NCBI RefSeq assembly: GCF_013141695.1
Contig: NZ_WHNY01000090.1
Coordinates: forward strand, 62,001 to 126,000
DNA length: 64,000 nucleotides
Source: Paenibacillus plantarum
GTDB taxonomy: Bacteria > Bacillota > Bacilli > Paenibacillales > NBRC-103111
Direction of reading: 5' to 3'
Made by a program: the position numbers and the translations under genes. A model generated the notes under the pieces. The model was not told where the DNA came from. It did not search any database and was given only the letters and a program-made list of their open reading frames with translations. The first letter of the stretch is position 1, and each line of letters starts with the position of its first letter. This document shows positions 16,879 through 26,200 of the stretch, piece by piece.

Positions 16879-18052
16879 CTACGGATTTTCCTATCGTACC
16901 GGTATTTCTAATTTGAAATTCAATGTTCAAATGGGGCTCCAGCTGTTTGAACTGACTTTCCCACTTGCCCTTAACTCTACTCCAATAATTCGGGTCCGCA
17001 CGATGCACCGCTTCTCCGAATCCAAATATATCTGAGCCGAGGCTTTGAGCCTTTCGGATGGATTGCTCCATTGCACCATTTTCAAAGTTAAGAGCCTGTT
17101 TAATTACATAGTTAATCGTGTCAAGTTTCGTTAAATCAATCACGCACTCCACGTCAGAGACTTGTCCCACAAACCTCGATTCAATGAATATTTCCGGCTT
17201 GTCATTTTTAACTTTGGCATATACCTTCGTATTACCGCGTTCGATATCAAGGCCAATATTACCACCTTCAGGACAACCAACATGCATGGAAGACCGTTTG
17301 GAATGATCGGTTATGACCGAATAGGCCCGTGATTCATTTTCATTCAGCCAGCCAACAAGACGATCATTTTTGAATACGCCATTTCCAAAGTAACGCAACC
17401 TAACCGGTGGGGTAACATAGTTAACATTACTTTTATTGGTGCCTGTTCCGGAAACGGTGTTACCTACAATTTGTATGCCTGAAAGAACAGCGTTTTTGCC
17501 TTCAGCTACGATATCGTCAGACAGTTGATCCAATTTAACGGAAACGGTTGGAGACCACTCTTTACTAGATACCTCGATCGAGTTGAAAATGTAATTGGAA
17601 GGTACTTTTTCCAAAGGGGTCATGACACTCAACACTTCTTTGGCCGTGCTGCCTTTGGCGATAACTACATTGAAATCCGATCTGAATTCATTGCTTCTTT
17701 GTAGGTAGTCCATTGACTTTGAAACGCCTCTTTGAGCCAATTCCTCCGATAGGACAAGGATGCGAATGTGTGAGAAATAGACTTTTCTCGATATGGATGA
17801 AGCCAACCTTTTAACCGCTTCATTCAACGTAACCCCTTTGGCCGCATATACGATGATAGGTAGAGCTTGCTCGCCTTTTGTTTTGGACATACTGTCAGGG
17901 TTTACTATCTGTACCGAGAATTCAAATTGATCACCTGAGATATCAATACCGACTCCCTCAGCAATGGCAATATCATTAAGCTCGTTGCGGCTCCAACAAC
18001 CACTTAGAAGTAGGACACACATCAATAAGGAAAACGTTAATCGCACACGCAA
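16859..18052 (-). CDS. Spore germination lipoprotein, Ger(x)C family
   Basis: The 397-residue protein starts with a lipoprotein signal ending LLLSGCWSRNEL, where the Cys at residue 19 should be diacylated. The following NDIAIAEGVGID segment is typical of GerAC proteins. It is the C subunit of a nutrient receptor, anchored on the outer face of the spore inner membrane. It starts three bases after the stop of gerA and overlaps the small membrane gene. Confidence 0.93.
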   Translation of the reverse strand: MRVRLTFSLLMCVLLLSGCWSRNELNDIAIAEGVGIDISGDQFEFSVQIVNPDSMSKTKGEQALPIIVYAAKGVTLNEAVKRLASSISRKVYFSHIRILVLSEELAQRGVSKSMDYLQRSNEFRSDFNVVIAKGSTAKEVLSVMTPLEKVPSNYIFNSIEVSSKEWSPTVSVKLDQLSDDIVAEGKNAVLSGIQIVGNTVSGTGTNKSNVNYVTPPVRLRYFGNGVFKNDRLVGWLNENESRAYSVITDHSKRSSMHVGCPEGGNIGLDIERGNTKVYAKVKNDKPEIFIESRFVGQVSDVECVIDLTKLDTINYVIKQALNFENGAMEQSIRKAQSLGSDIFGFGEAVHRADPNYWSRVKGKWESQFKQLEPHLNIEFQIRNTGTIGKSVVGEEKG

Positions 18053-18055
18053 ATG

Positions 18056-19606
18056 TCAACTCCTGACGTTTTTTTTCTTTTTATTGACCACATTGCTTGC
18101 ATGTACGACACGAGATCTTGAAAATAACATGTGAAAAGGGAACCGAAACAGGGTATCATTCTGCTTGTCTAGCTCTAGTGGGGCAAAAGGACTTAAATAC
18201 GGTACACCAAACGATTGCAAACTGTTCATATGCATAGCGAGTCCAAGCAAACCCGTAAGAATTCCCAATAATCCAAAAGAAGCAGCCAGCGCCATAAAAG
18301 GGAAACGCAGAATGCGAATAGCGTTGGATAAATCGTAGGAAGGAAACACAAAACTGCAAATGGCAGTTATCGAAACCACAATAACCATAGCCGCTGAAAC
18401 AATCCCCGCCTCAACCGCAGCTTGTCCGATGACAAGTGTACCAACGAACGATAGCGCCGAACCAATACTGCGTGGCATTCGAAGTGCGGCCTCGCGCAAA
18501 ATCTCGAACGTAAGCTCCATGATTAAGGCTTCTATGAAAGCCGGGAATGGAACCCCTTCTCTTTGGTTGGCAAGGCTTATGAGCAGTTGCGTCGGCAGCA
18601 TTTCCTGGTGAAACGTCGTAATCGCTACATATAATGAGGGAGCTAACAAGGCAATAAAGAAGCCAGCATACCTAAGCATTCTAACAAGTGTGCTAATGTC
18701 AACCCGATGATAATAATCTTCCGACGTTTTCAAAAAAGACTCAAAAAGGGCCGGAGCAATAAGAACGAAGGGGGTCCCATCTACAAGAATGGCAACTTTT
18801 CCTTGAATTAACTCTATCGCGATCACATCGGGACGTTCCGAGTTATAAACGGTTGGAAATGGCGTTAATGTCTCATCCTGTATAAGTTCTTCAATATTGT
18901 TGCTCTCAAAAATGCCATCAATTTGAATGCGGTTCAATCGGCTGCGTACTTCATCGATTAATGATTCTTTCGCGATTCCTTTCACATACATCATAGCAAC
19001 ATCAGTTTGGGTAACACTCCCCACTAACAAGGATTCGACCCATAAGTTCGGATCTTTGATCTTTCTCCTAATTAAGGCCGTATTCGTTCGGATCGATTCT
19101 GTGAAAGCCTCTCGCGGTCCTCTGACGACGGTCTCCACTGACGTCTCTGTAACCCCGCGGTCTTTCCAACCTTTCGTACTTGCAGCTATTCCTAACAGAC
19201 ATCCACCAATTAGAATAACGGAATCACCAGACAAGATATGGTGGAGCATCGTCTTCAAATCGTTTACTTGATTGATTTCACCGATGGTAAGCGCATGAGT
19301 TCGCAGCAAATGATAAGGATCTTGCTCAGCATCATCTACCGTAGATCCGGTCATTAACGATCTCATAATGAAATCATTAATGACATTCGGATCAACTAGA
19401 CCATCTGTATATAGGACGGCAATGGGTTCCACAATCGCATTGGAATTGAATTCTCGTACAATGAGATCGGCACTAAATCCAAGGCATTGCTGCGTGTAAA
19501 GGATATTTTCTTGTAATGTAGCAAATAACGGCATAGATGTGGCTGCAGGCTGATTGGTTTCAGGTGGTGGCATGTACGTCTTCGAGCGAAGCCAATTAGC
19601 AAACAT
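18056..19606 (-). CDS. Spore germination receptor A subunit, GerAA family
   Basis: The 516-residue protein has a soluble N-terminal region of about 270 residues with VLYTDGLVDPNVIND, the RGPREAFTESIRTN signature, then four to six membrane helices towards the C-terminus (about 310-480) and a basic tail. These are hallmarks of GerA family A subunits, which form the oligomeric ion-conducting part of the receptor. The open frame extends to 19876, but that adds 90 residues of Cys-rich sequence unlike the family and running over a terminator. The ATG at 19606 with GGAG upstream gives the normal length. Confidence 0.9.
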   Translation of the reverse strand: MFANWLRSKTYMPPPETNQPAATSMPLFATLQENILYTQQCLGFSADLIVREFNSNAIVEPIAVLYTDGLVDPNVINDFIMRSLMTGSTVDDAEQDPYHLLRTHALTIGEINQVNDLKTMLHHILSGDSVILIGGCLLGIAASTKGWKDRGVTETSVETVVRGPREAFTESIRTNTALIRRKIKDPNLWVESLLVGSVTQTDVAMMYVKGIAKESLIDEVRSRLNRIQIDGIFESNNIEELIQDETLTPFPTVYNSERPDVIAIELIQGKVAILVDGTPFVLIAPALFESFLKTSEDYYHRVDISTLVRMLRYAGFFIALLAPSLYVAITTFHQEMLPTQLLISLANQREGVPFPAFIEALIMELTFEILREAALRMPRSIGSALSFVGTLVIGQAAVEAGIVSAAMVIVVSITAICSFVFPSYDLSNAIRILRFPFMALAASFGLLGILTGLLGLAMHMNSLQSFGVPYLSPFAPLELDKQNDTLFRFPFHMLFSRSRVVHASNVVNKKKKNVRS

Positions 19607-19719
19607 AAGGGTACACTCCGGGTTTAAGGTAGTAGTCGATACCCCCTTATCATTTCCTGTAATTTCCTCTCGTATGCAAATCGATGTCTGATTGCCAACA
19701 AAGTTACAAATACAAATAA

Positions 19720-19740
19720 GGGGTAAGCTTCGCTCACCCC
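19720..19740 (-). terminator. Intrinsic terminator of yerC
   Basis: On the minus strand GGGGTGAGC pairs with GCTTACCCC (one G-U pair) around a GAA loop and is followed by TTATTTGTATTTG. It sits 78 bases after the yerC stop and before the true gerA start. Confidence 0.7.
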
Positions 19741-19818
19741 CTAACCCAAAACATATACATTGTGGTAAAAGAAAACCTGCATTACACGAGGTAATACAGG
19801 ATTCTGCAAAGCCATTAT

Positions 19819-20109
19819 TTAACGATTTAAACGATCCAACGTCAGTACATAACCGTCGTTCCCGTAGTTCAGGCACCTCTTGACCCGCGAAATGGTTGCT
19901 GTAGAAGCTCCTGTTTCCGCTTCGATCTGGTTATACGTACACCCTTTGCGCAGCATACGAGCCACTTCAAGGCGCTGGGACAGCGACTGAATCTCATTCA
20001 CCGTACACAAGTCATCAAAAAAGACGTAACACTCTTCAATATCCTTCAACGTTAGTACAGCTTCGAAAAGCTGGTCTATGGCTTTATCATTTAATTTTTT
20101 TAATTGCAT
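19819..20109 (-). CDS. yerC: YerC/YecD family TrpR-related protein
   Basis: The 96-residue protein carries the TrpR-like helix-turn-helix: LSQRLEVARMLRKG, then NQIEAETGASTATISRVKRCLNYG, which is the DNA-recognition helix region. Length and sequence fit the YerC/YecD family of small regulators found across Bacillota. No tryptophan genes are near and the ligand is unknown. In Bacillus, yerB and yerC are neighbours, and here a yerB homologue lies 1.2 kb away with the VrrA-like gene between them. Confidence 0.9.
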   Translation of the reverse strand: MQLKKLNDKAIDQLFEAVLTLKDIEECYVFFDDLCTVNEIQSLSQRLEVARMLRKGCTYNQIEAETGASTATISRVKRCLNYGNDGYVLTLDRLNR

Positions 20110-20347
20110 CTGCTGTCAACTCCCGGTCAAAAAGCATGTTGGCTTCATGGTTCTCTAAGCTCCTGTGTATCATTCGACACGTCCTAAGCAATTCCTTCCT
20201 TTAGGATTGCAGAACGTTAAAATTTCTATGCGTTAATTGACTAAATAGCAACAAATCCCCAAGACCCGTGACATTCGTCCATACCAAAGGTAGGCAAGTG
20301 ACATATCCTGTAGGAGACAAATCTGATAAAAAGGATCGTGAATCCTA

Positions 20348-20980
20348 GTGACCAACCCAAGACAACAAATTATTGGTAATGGCGGAAATCGTCCTGAAGT
20401 GGAAACAAGGAGCTTAACCCTTCCAGGTGAAGGCTTCGGTCAATACCCAGGCTTAGGCGGTGGCAATCCCTTCGGTGGTGGCGGCGGCTTTGAAGGCGGA
20501 GGTGGCTTCTTCGGCGGCCCTCCAGCAGGTGGTAATGCTGGTGGTGGCTTCTTCGGTGGCGGCGGTGGCGGCAATGCAGGCGGTGGTTTATTCGGCGGTG
20601 GCGGCGGCAATACCGGTGGTGGTGGTGGCGGCGGTAACTTCCTGAGCAATCTCCTTGGCGGTGGTGGTGGTGCTGCTGGAGGTTCTTCGAACCCCTTAAG
20701 CGGCTTAAATATTAAGCAAATCTCCGGCTTCGTTGAGCGGATGGGTGGTATTGACGGTATCATCGGCACGATGGGCAAGGTTCAGAAGTTCATGTCGACA
20801 TTTCAGCAAATGGCACCGATGGTGAAAACACTCCTTGGCTCTGTCGGCAAAGGCAAGGTTGCATCTGACGAGGTAACGGAAGTCTTCCGTCCGAAACGCA
20901 AACGCCGTAAGAAATCCGGCACGGGTAAAAGACGCAAAGGCGGATCCACATCTGGCACGGCTAAGCGCAAGCGCAGATAG
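20348..20980 (+). CDS. Glycine-rich VrrA/YqfQ-like protein
   Basis: The 210-residue protein has a short N-terminal part, a long stretch of Gly with Phe, Asn and Ala (about residues 36-118, repeats of GGGGGN and GGFFGG type), then a conserved segment LNIKQISGFVERMGGIDGII...KVQKFMSTFQQMAPMVKTLLGS, and a highly basic Lys/Arg tail. This arrangement matches the VrrA/YqfQ family, a spore- or surface-associated group whose glycine repeats vary in number between strains. The start is taken as GTG with AAAGGA 13 bases upstream; no better start is seen. Role unknown. Confidence 0.75.
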   Translation: MTNPRQQIIGNGGNRPEVETRSLTLPGEGFGQYPGLGGGNPFGGGGGFEGGGGFFGGPPAGGNAGGGFFGGGGGGNAGGGLFGGGGGNTGGGGGGGNFLSNLLGGGGGAAGGSSNPLSGLNIKQISGFVERMGGIDGIIGTMGKVQKFMSTFQQMAPMVKTLLGSVGKGKVASDEVTEVFRPKRKRRKKSGTGKRRKGGSTSGTAKRKRR

Positions 20981-21050
20981 TTGATTGGCGAGGAGCACTC
21001 CTGCTTCAGCTCACGCGTACGAATCCCCGCCTCGCAAGGCATAGCAAAAC

Positions 21051-21079
21051 AAATTAGCGGGAAAACCTCCCGCTAATTT
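21051..21079 (+). terminator. Intrinsic terminator after the glycine-rich gene
   Basis: AAATTAGCGGG and CCCGCTAATTT form an 11-bp perfect stem with a seven-base loop, about 70 bases after the stop codon. Confidence 0.75.
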
Positions 21080-21106
21080 AGTCTATTTCCACATGCTGTG
21101 CGATAT

Positions 21107-21240
21107 AACTGGAAAATATCCAGCTATTTCGAGGCATTTTCTGCGAAAGGGGCTGAACCGAACATATTAGATGTACATTTTCCATCTAATCGATCCGATC
21201 GGCTTAAAAGCCGCAGATTAGCTGCATGATTTCCATTTAT
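21107..21240. repeat. Dispersed intergenic hairpin element, copy A
   Basis: It contains AACTGGAAAATATCCAGCTA, a CTGGA/TCCAG hairpin, and 57 bases later ATTAGATG with CATCTAAT as the stem of a second hairpin enclosing TACATTTTC. A CCATTTATT block ends it. The same blocks in the same order occur at 62737-62931 (copy B). Confidence 0.6.
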
Positions 21241-21339
21241 TTGTCGTCAAACGCCTAGAGGTAATCAGAGGTTGACTGCCTCAGCCTTCGCTTATGCTCT
21301 TCTACACGCCGGCACATGGTTCCTTTGCGCGCCACTCAC

Positions 21340-22425
21340 TTACTCCACCTTCAACTTCGTCCCCTCCGGCACGATCTGCACCCACGTGTTGCCCGGCAGC
21401 AGCGGCACTTCCTGGCCATCGTTGGCGTAGGCGCGGAGCATGCCGTTCTTGCGTTCCCACGTGATCGCTTGGGACATGCCCTCTTGGAAGATCATGCCCT
21501 TGTTCGGCCCGAATACGTCGACAATTCGGCGCCCCTCTTTGTCAATGATCTGATGCTTGCTCTCTAGGACAAGCAAATTCTTGGTCTGCAGCTGCTTGCC
21601 TGTTTCCTTGTCGAGATGCGGCTTCCCTTCCATAGAGCGCTTGTACACGCCGCCCGCAGCATCATAATCATACGAAGCGAAATACCCCATGAGATAGGGA
21701 ATTTGAATATAATGAACGGCTGCGCCCGTTAGTTTGCCCTGTCCTGCTTTGGCGAACGTGAGCAAAGGCCCATTCCACTCGGTGCGGAACTTACGCGCCT
21801 CGGCACCTTTTTTCATTTTATCCACAGAGGTATAGAGATTGTGCGGTGGCTTCCGGTCTGTGGAGCGCCAATAGTAGGCGCCATCGCCATACACTTCATC
21901 GAGATGGGCCAGATTGCGGCCTGCCATCATATCCATCGCATCCTGGCTCCAACCAGCATGGACAATAATCGCATCCAACGCATCGCCGATCTCCACAAAA
22001 TAAGGCCGAATGCTGCGCACAGGACCAATCACGCTAGCTGGCTGGCTCTGGAACACCGAGACGAATCTAGTAATCTCGCCCTCGGCAAGGATTTCATAGA
22101 CGATGTCCGCCTGATCGAGACCGGTTTGGGGCCGGGCTTGCGGCGCATTTTCGACCATAACCATATAGGGACGGGTCTTCACCTCGTGATCGGCTGGCAA
22201 ACCAGTTAACGGGAATTTGAATGGGAGCTGCGCTTCAACTGTTGGTGTTGCAGGCTGCTGCGTCGCAGGTGTCGGGCTGACCGTAGTCGTCACGGGGACG
22301 GTTTCCGGGGTAGCGCTTGATATAACGGAAGTCTCATCACTACAACCAGCAAGGGTCAGGACAGAGCATCCAAGTATGAGCCATGTGCTCAGAGTTCTTT
22401 TATGGATTAACGGCAATGTTATCAA
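21340..22425 (-). CDS. yerB: YerB-like lipoprotein with DUF3048 domains
   Basis: The 361-residue protein begins with a lipoprotein signal ending LTLAGCSDE (Cys 28), a Thr/Pro-rich spacer, then the two DUF3048 regions: LPFKFPLTGLPADHEV...PYMVMVENAPQARPQTGLDQADIVYE and a C-terminal half with QAITWERKNGMLR...GNTWVQIVP. Homologues are extracellular lipoproteins of uncertain role. The start is TTG at 22425 with GAGGTG nine bases upstream; no ATG is available before the signal peptide. Confidence 0.9.
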   Translation of the reverse strand: MITLPLIHKRTLSTWLILGCSVLTLAGCSDETSVISSATPETVPVTTTVSPTPATQQPATPTVEAQLPFKFPLTGLPADHEVKTRPYMVMVENAPQARPQTGLDQADIVYEILAEGEITRFVSVFQSQPASVIGPVRSIRPYFVEIGDALDAIIVHAGWSQDAMDMMAGRNLAHLDEVYGDGAYYWRSTDRKPPHNLYTSVDKMKKGAEARKFRTEWNGPLLTFAKAGQGKLTGAAVHYIQIPYLMGYFASYDYDAAGGVYKRSMEGKPHLDKETGKQLQTKNLLVLESKHQIIDKEGRRIVDVFGPNKGMIFQEGMSQAITWERKNGMLRAYANDGQEVPLLPGNTWVQIVPEGTKLKVE

Positions 22426-22546
22426 AAGGGCTGCACCTCTTCTTCTCGTGGACTATCGATCTCTCAGAAGTATATGCTAGAAGGTTGGGGAATAGAAGTT
22501 AGAAGGGTTACTCGATCGTCTATATGTAAAATTACCCATCCAAACA

Positions 22547-22581
22547 AAAACTGAACCTACGCCTCAGCGTGGTCCAGTTTT
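22547..22581 (-). terminator. Intrinsic terminator of the glycoside hydrolase gene
   Basis: On the minus strand AAACTG, GACC and ACGC pair in order with GCGT, GGTT and CAGTTT around a TGAG loop, then TTTTTG follows. It lies seven bases after the stop codon. Confidence 0.8.
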
Positions 22582-22587
22582 TCATAA

Positions 22588-23260
22588 TCACATTTGGAAA
22601 CTTACAGCCGGGTTCAACGAGGTGTTCCCTACAATCTCCTTGTACTCACCACCATAGGACATGCCGAACGTATAGACGCCAGGCAGCAATTCTTTATGAA
22701 TCTCGCCGCCAACCGTACTCCCGAGAGCCCGCCAACTTCCTGCGTAATAACTAACGGCACCGCCATCAAGCGGATTACCTAAACTATCCTTCAACTGCAC
22801 GTTCACGTTGACCGTCTGGAAGACGACCGTCGGGTCCGTTCCGATATTATGCAGCTTCTCCTTAATCCCTCCCTCATAAGTCATGGAAAAGGTATAAGAG
22901 CCCGGCAGCAATTCCTTGTGAATCTCGCCGCCAACCGCATTGCCGAAAGTCCGCCAATTCCCGGCATAATAACTTACGGCACCGCCATTAAGCGGGTTGC
23001 CCTGACTATCCTTCAACTGCACATTCACGTTGACCGTCTGGAAGACGACCGTCGGGTCCGTTCCTGTGTTTTGCACTTTCTCCGTATACGTACCTTCGTA
23101 GGTCATCGCAAACGTATATGCTTTATCCGGCAAAGACTTGCTTACAGTTCCAGAAGCATTCGTAACGCCGAAATCTTTCCATCCCCCGTCATAGTAGGAT
23201 ACGACGCCACCACTGATGGCATTTCCGCTGCTGTCTTTAAACTGAACGCTTACCTCATCA
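22588..23260 (-). repeat. Three tandem 74-residue C-terminal repeats in the glycoside hydrolase
   Basis: Three copies of a beta-rich module (VNVQLKDSxGNPL, GGxVSYYxGxW, KELLPGxYTFxMTYEG, NxGTDPTVVFQT) end the large protein. The DNA copies repeat with a 222-bp period, and the two nearest the 3' end share long identical stretches (around 22790 and 23012), so they are prone to recombination. Such modules recur at the C-termini of large secreted Paenibacillus proteins. Confidence 0.8.
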
Positions 23261-26200
23261 GCCACTGGGGCCGGATCCTGCAACAAGATTTTACCGTATT
23301 GACTTACGTTTTTCGCTCCACCAATACCGCTGGCCCATTCCAAATATCCAAGACGACCGTTGCCATTGTTATTATTAACAAGCAGCGATACAAAGATAGG
23401 TTTCGTCGTATCTAGCATATAGGGATATAGTTCTGACCAAGCAAGATGAATCTTGTATATTTTCTTTCCGCTTTGTGAGCTGTCGACGAGCATGCTTCCG
23501 TTCGGAACGAATTGGCCAGCAGGTGTCCAGTTGGATGGCAGATCTCCTCCAATATACGGCGCAGTCCCCTTGTAGAGTACAGGACCGTTAGCGGTCAATG
23601 CGGCTTGGAATTCCACTTGTGCCCCGACCATACCGACGCCTGATGTATCAAGGCCAAATTGAATACTATCACCGATATAATAATTACCTTTGGAATCGTT
23701 TGGTACGAAGCTGGCATCCGATACCTCGATGACGAGATCGAATCCATCCGTCGCCGCCCCCACGGCAGCTCTAGCCGCAAACCCTGCAGGCTGCTCAGAG
23801 GTCAAACTTACGAACTCCCAATTGTCGGTTATCCAATGGATATCCGTGCTCAAAGCTCCTGTCGTACGGTCAAACAAGTTGCTCTTACTCCCTGCAGCGA
23901 TAGGAATATTCGTATTTTGTACGGCTTTCTCATAGTCGGACAATAGGACATCCTGAGTGGAAGTCAGTCCAGCTAGATAAGCGGCATTCACGTTGCTGAT
24001 GTAATACATTTTGTTCGGTTTCACTTGCAGCGTAGGCGTTGCTGCCTCTGTACCGCCGGTCCAATCCCGAACTACGGTGTTAGTTGTAAAAGCACTGGCA
24101 AGTGCTGGAGCAACTGTACCCACATTCGCATCCTCGGACCATACGACTAGAATCGGTGATCCGTCACTTTCGAAATAGACAGCTTTCTGATTTCCGCTTA
24201 GCGCATACTCACCTTTGTAGACAATATCATTCCCCAGTGTCTCGATAAATCGATGCATGACCACAGAACCGAGTCTTGGTTCAAGCTGCGGTTTCTTACG
24301 AAACAATCCAGAGGATTCCGTAAACCAGCCTTCGGCATGGGCGAATGGGATGGCTTCGATTTCCGTATTATTAACCATGTCAAAATAGGCGATTTGTTCG
24401 ACCCCATTCTTCATCTGGTACATATAGTCGTACAGCATCTTCCTTGCAATCACGGGTTCTGATTGGATAGATGATGTTTCCGAAGCATTGACGAGCCCCG
24501 CATGGCTCTCGGAAGATACCCACGGCTTCGAAGGTACATTGTACATTTGATCATAGGCTTGGTACTCTTTGGGATCAGGTAACTTCCCATGAAGCGCCAA
24601 CTTATCATAATAGTTCGCTCCGCCAAGACGCAGCAGCTCATTATAGAAAGGCAAGTATCGATGGCCGCCCATGCCTCCAATCCAAATTTCTGAATTCGGC
24701 TGTACACTTTTAATCGTCTCATACCCGGTTCGAAGCAATTCCACGAACTTCTCTGGTGTATCATTCCAGAAAATGCTTCCGCCTTTCAAATGAGGTTCAT
24801 TCCATATTTCCCATGTCGTAATTCGATCTCCATACCGGGCCACAAGCGCCCTCAGGAAATTAGCAAAATCATTCATGTCGGTTGGGGCATAGGCCGCATA
24901 ACCAGGAACGCCGATATAAACGGTTGTATCTTCCGGGTGCGAGGAGGCCCATAGCGGTGTAAATACAATATTTCCGATGATGTCCATGCCAACGCTTTGC
25001 AATTTATTGACATGTTCATCAAGTCCTGCCCAATTAAACACACCACGACTCGTTTCAATTGCCATGCTCGTATCGCCGAATTGTCCTCCCCATGGGATCG
25101 TATGAATTCTCGCAAAGTCAAAGCCTACCAAATCTGCGAGTTCTATCGCTCTTAAATCACTAAAACCATTACTAAATCCAAACAGCGGATTACGATCCGC
25201 TTTGCTTATAGATTGACTTTCTACGACAGCCACGGAAGTTCGATTGCGGACAAATTCTGCCGCTGTTCTCTTCGGACTAGATAAGATCCGGTACGATTGT
25301 TGGAGCGGAAGCGTTCCCGTAACCCCTTGTTTCGTATAGTCAAAAGCGATTTCATAGTAACCTTCGTGACTAGGTGTCCAGCTCCAACCCGTTGATAGTA
25401 ATGTTGCTCGATCTACCGTTACTTGCCCAACAACCTGACTATCCGTATCATAAATCGTCCCCGTCAAAGTCTGAACAGAAACCGGCAGCTGATCTTGGGT
25501 AGCCTTGAACACCACGTTTTGGCCGATCTTCCACCAGTTCGCGAAGGCGTCTGCCTTCAGCGGGAAATATTCAACGGACTGCATGCTGGCGTCGTCGTAA
25601 TAAAGCGTTCCCGAATTCGAAACGTTCGGTGTTTTCGTAGAAGCTACATTCAACTGGATTTGATTCGTTCCTACCGGAAACTGGCTATTATCTATCGTAA
25701 ATGAAATATCCGTCCACACCGTGCTGCTCAAAGTTGGCGTGTTCGCCGCAGTAGTACCAAGGAAGGTACCATCCTTGAAGTAGCTGATGAATACCCAAGC
25801 GCCATTGCCTGCGTAATCCGCTGATTTCTTGGCTTTTACTGACGTCTTAATGGTTTGCATGCTGTTATCGATAGGGATGATTTTGGAAGAAAACCCTGCG
25901 GCTCCGGTACTTGTCGAGTTGATATATACCGCGTTCGTGCCACTATTGATCGTCGCTGTCGTAATGCCCATATCAACGCCGCTTGCCCCGCTCCAGAACG
26001 AAGAGCTCCAACTGAGAGGAACAAGTTTCATTCCGCTTGTCTTCGTTTCTTCAAAACCAGGATTCGCTACATCATAATAGCTTGAGGTAAGCACATTAAC
26101 AGGATTGCTCGCAAGCGACAGATTACCCGATCCATCTCTTGCTTTCACAGTAAACGTATATCCGCTGTAGGCTTCAAGACCCGTTACCGTATACGTCACC

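Larger units (their letters stand above)
20981..21339. other. Intergenic region between the glycine-rich gene and yerB, 359 bp
   Basis: It holds a terminator (21051-21079) and one copy of a dispersed hairpin element (about 21107-21240) that recurs near 62.7 kb. The two flanking genes converge here. No coding sequence is supported. Confidence 0.6.

Noticed and set aside
19607..19876. 90-residue N-terminal extension of gerA
   Set aside because: Sequence is Cys-rich and unlike GerA proteins, it spans the yerC terminator and overlaps yerC; the ATG at 19606 gives normal length.
20440..20778. Proline-rich 112-codon frame on the minus strand
   Set aside because: It is the complement of the glycine-rich repeat gene; GGN codons read as CCN prolines.
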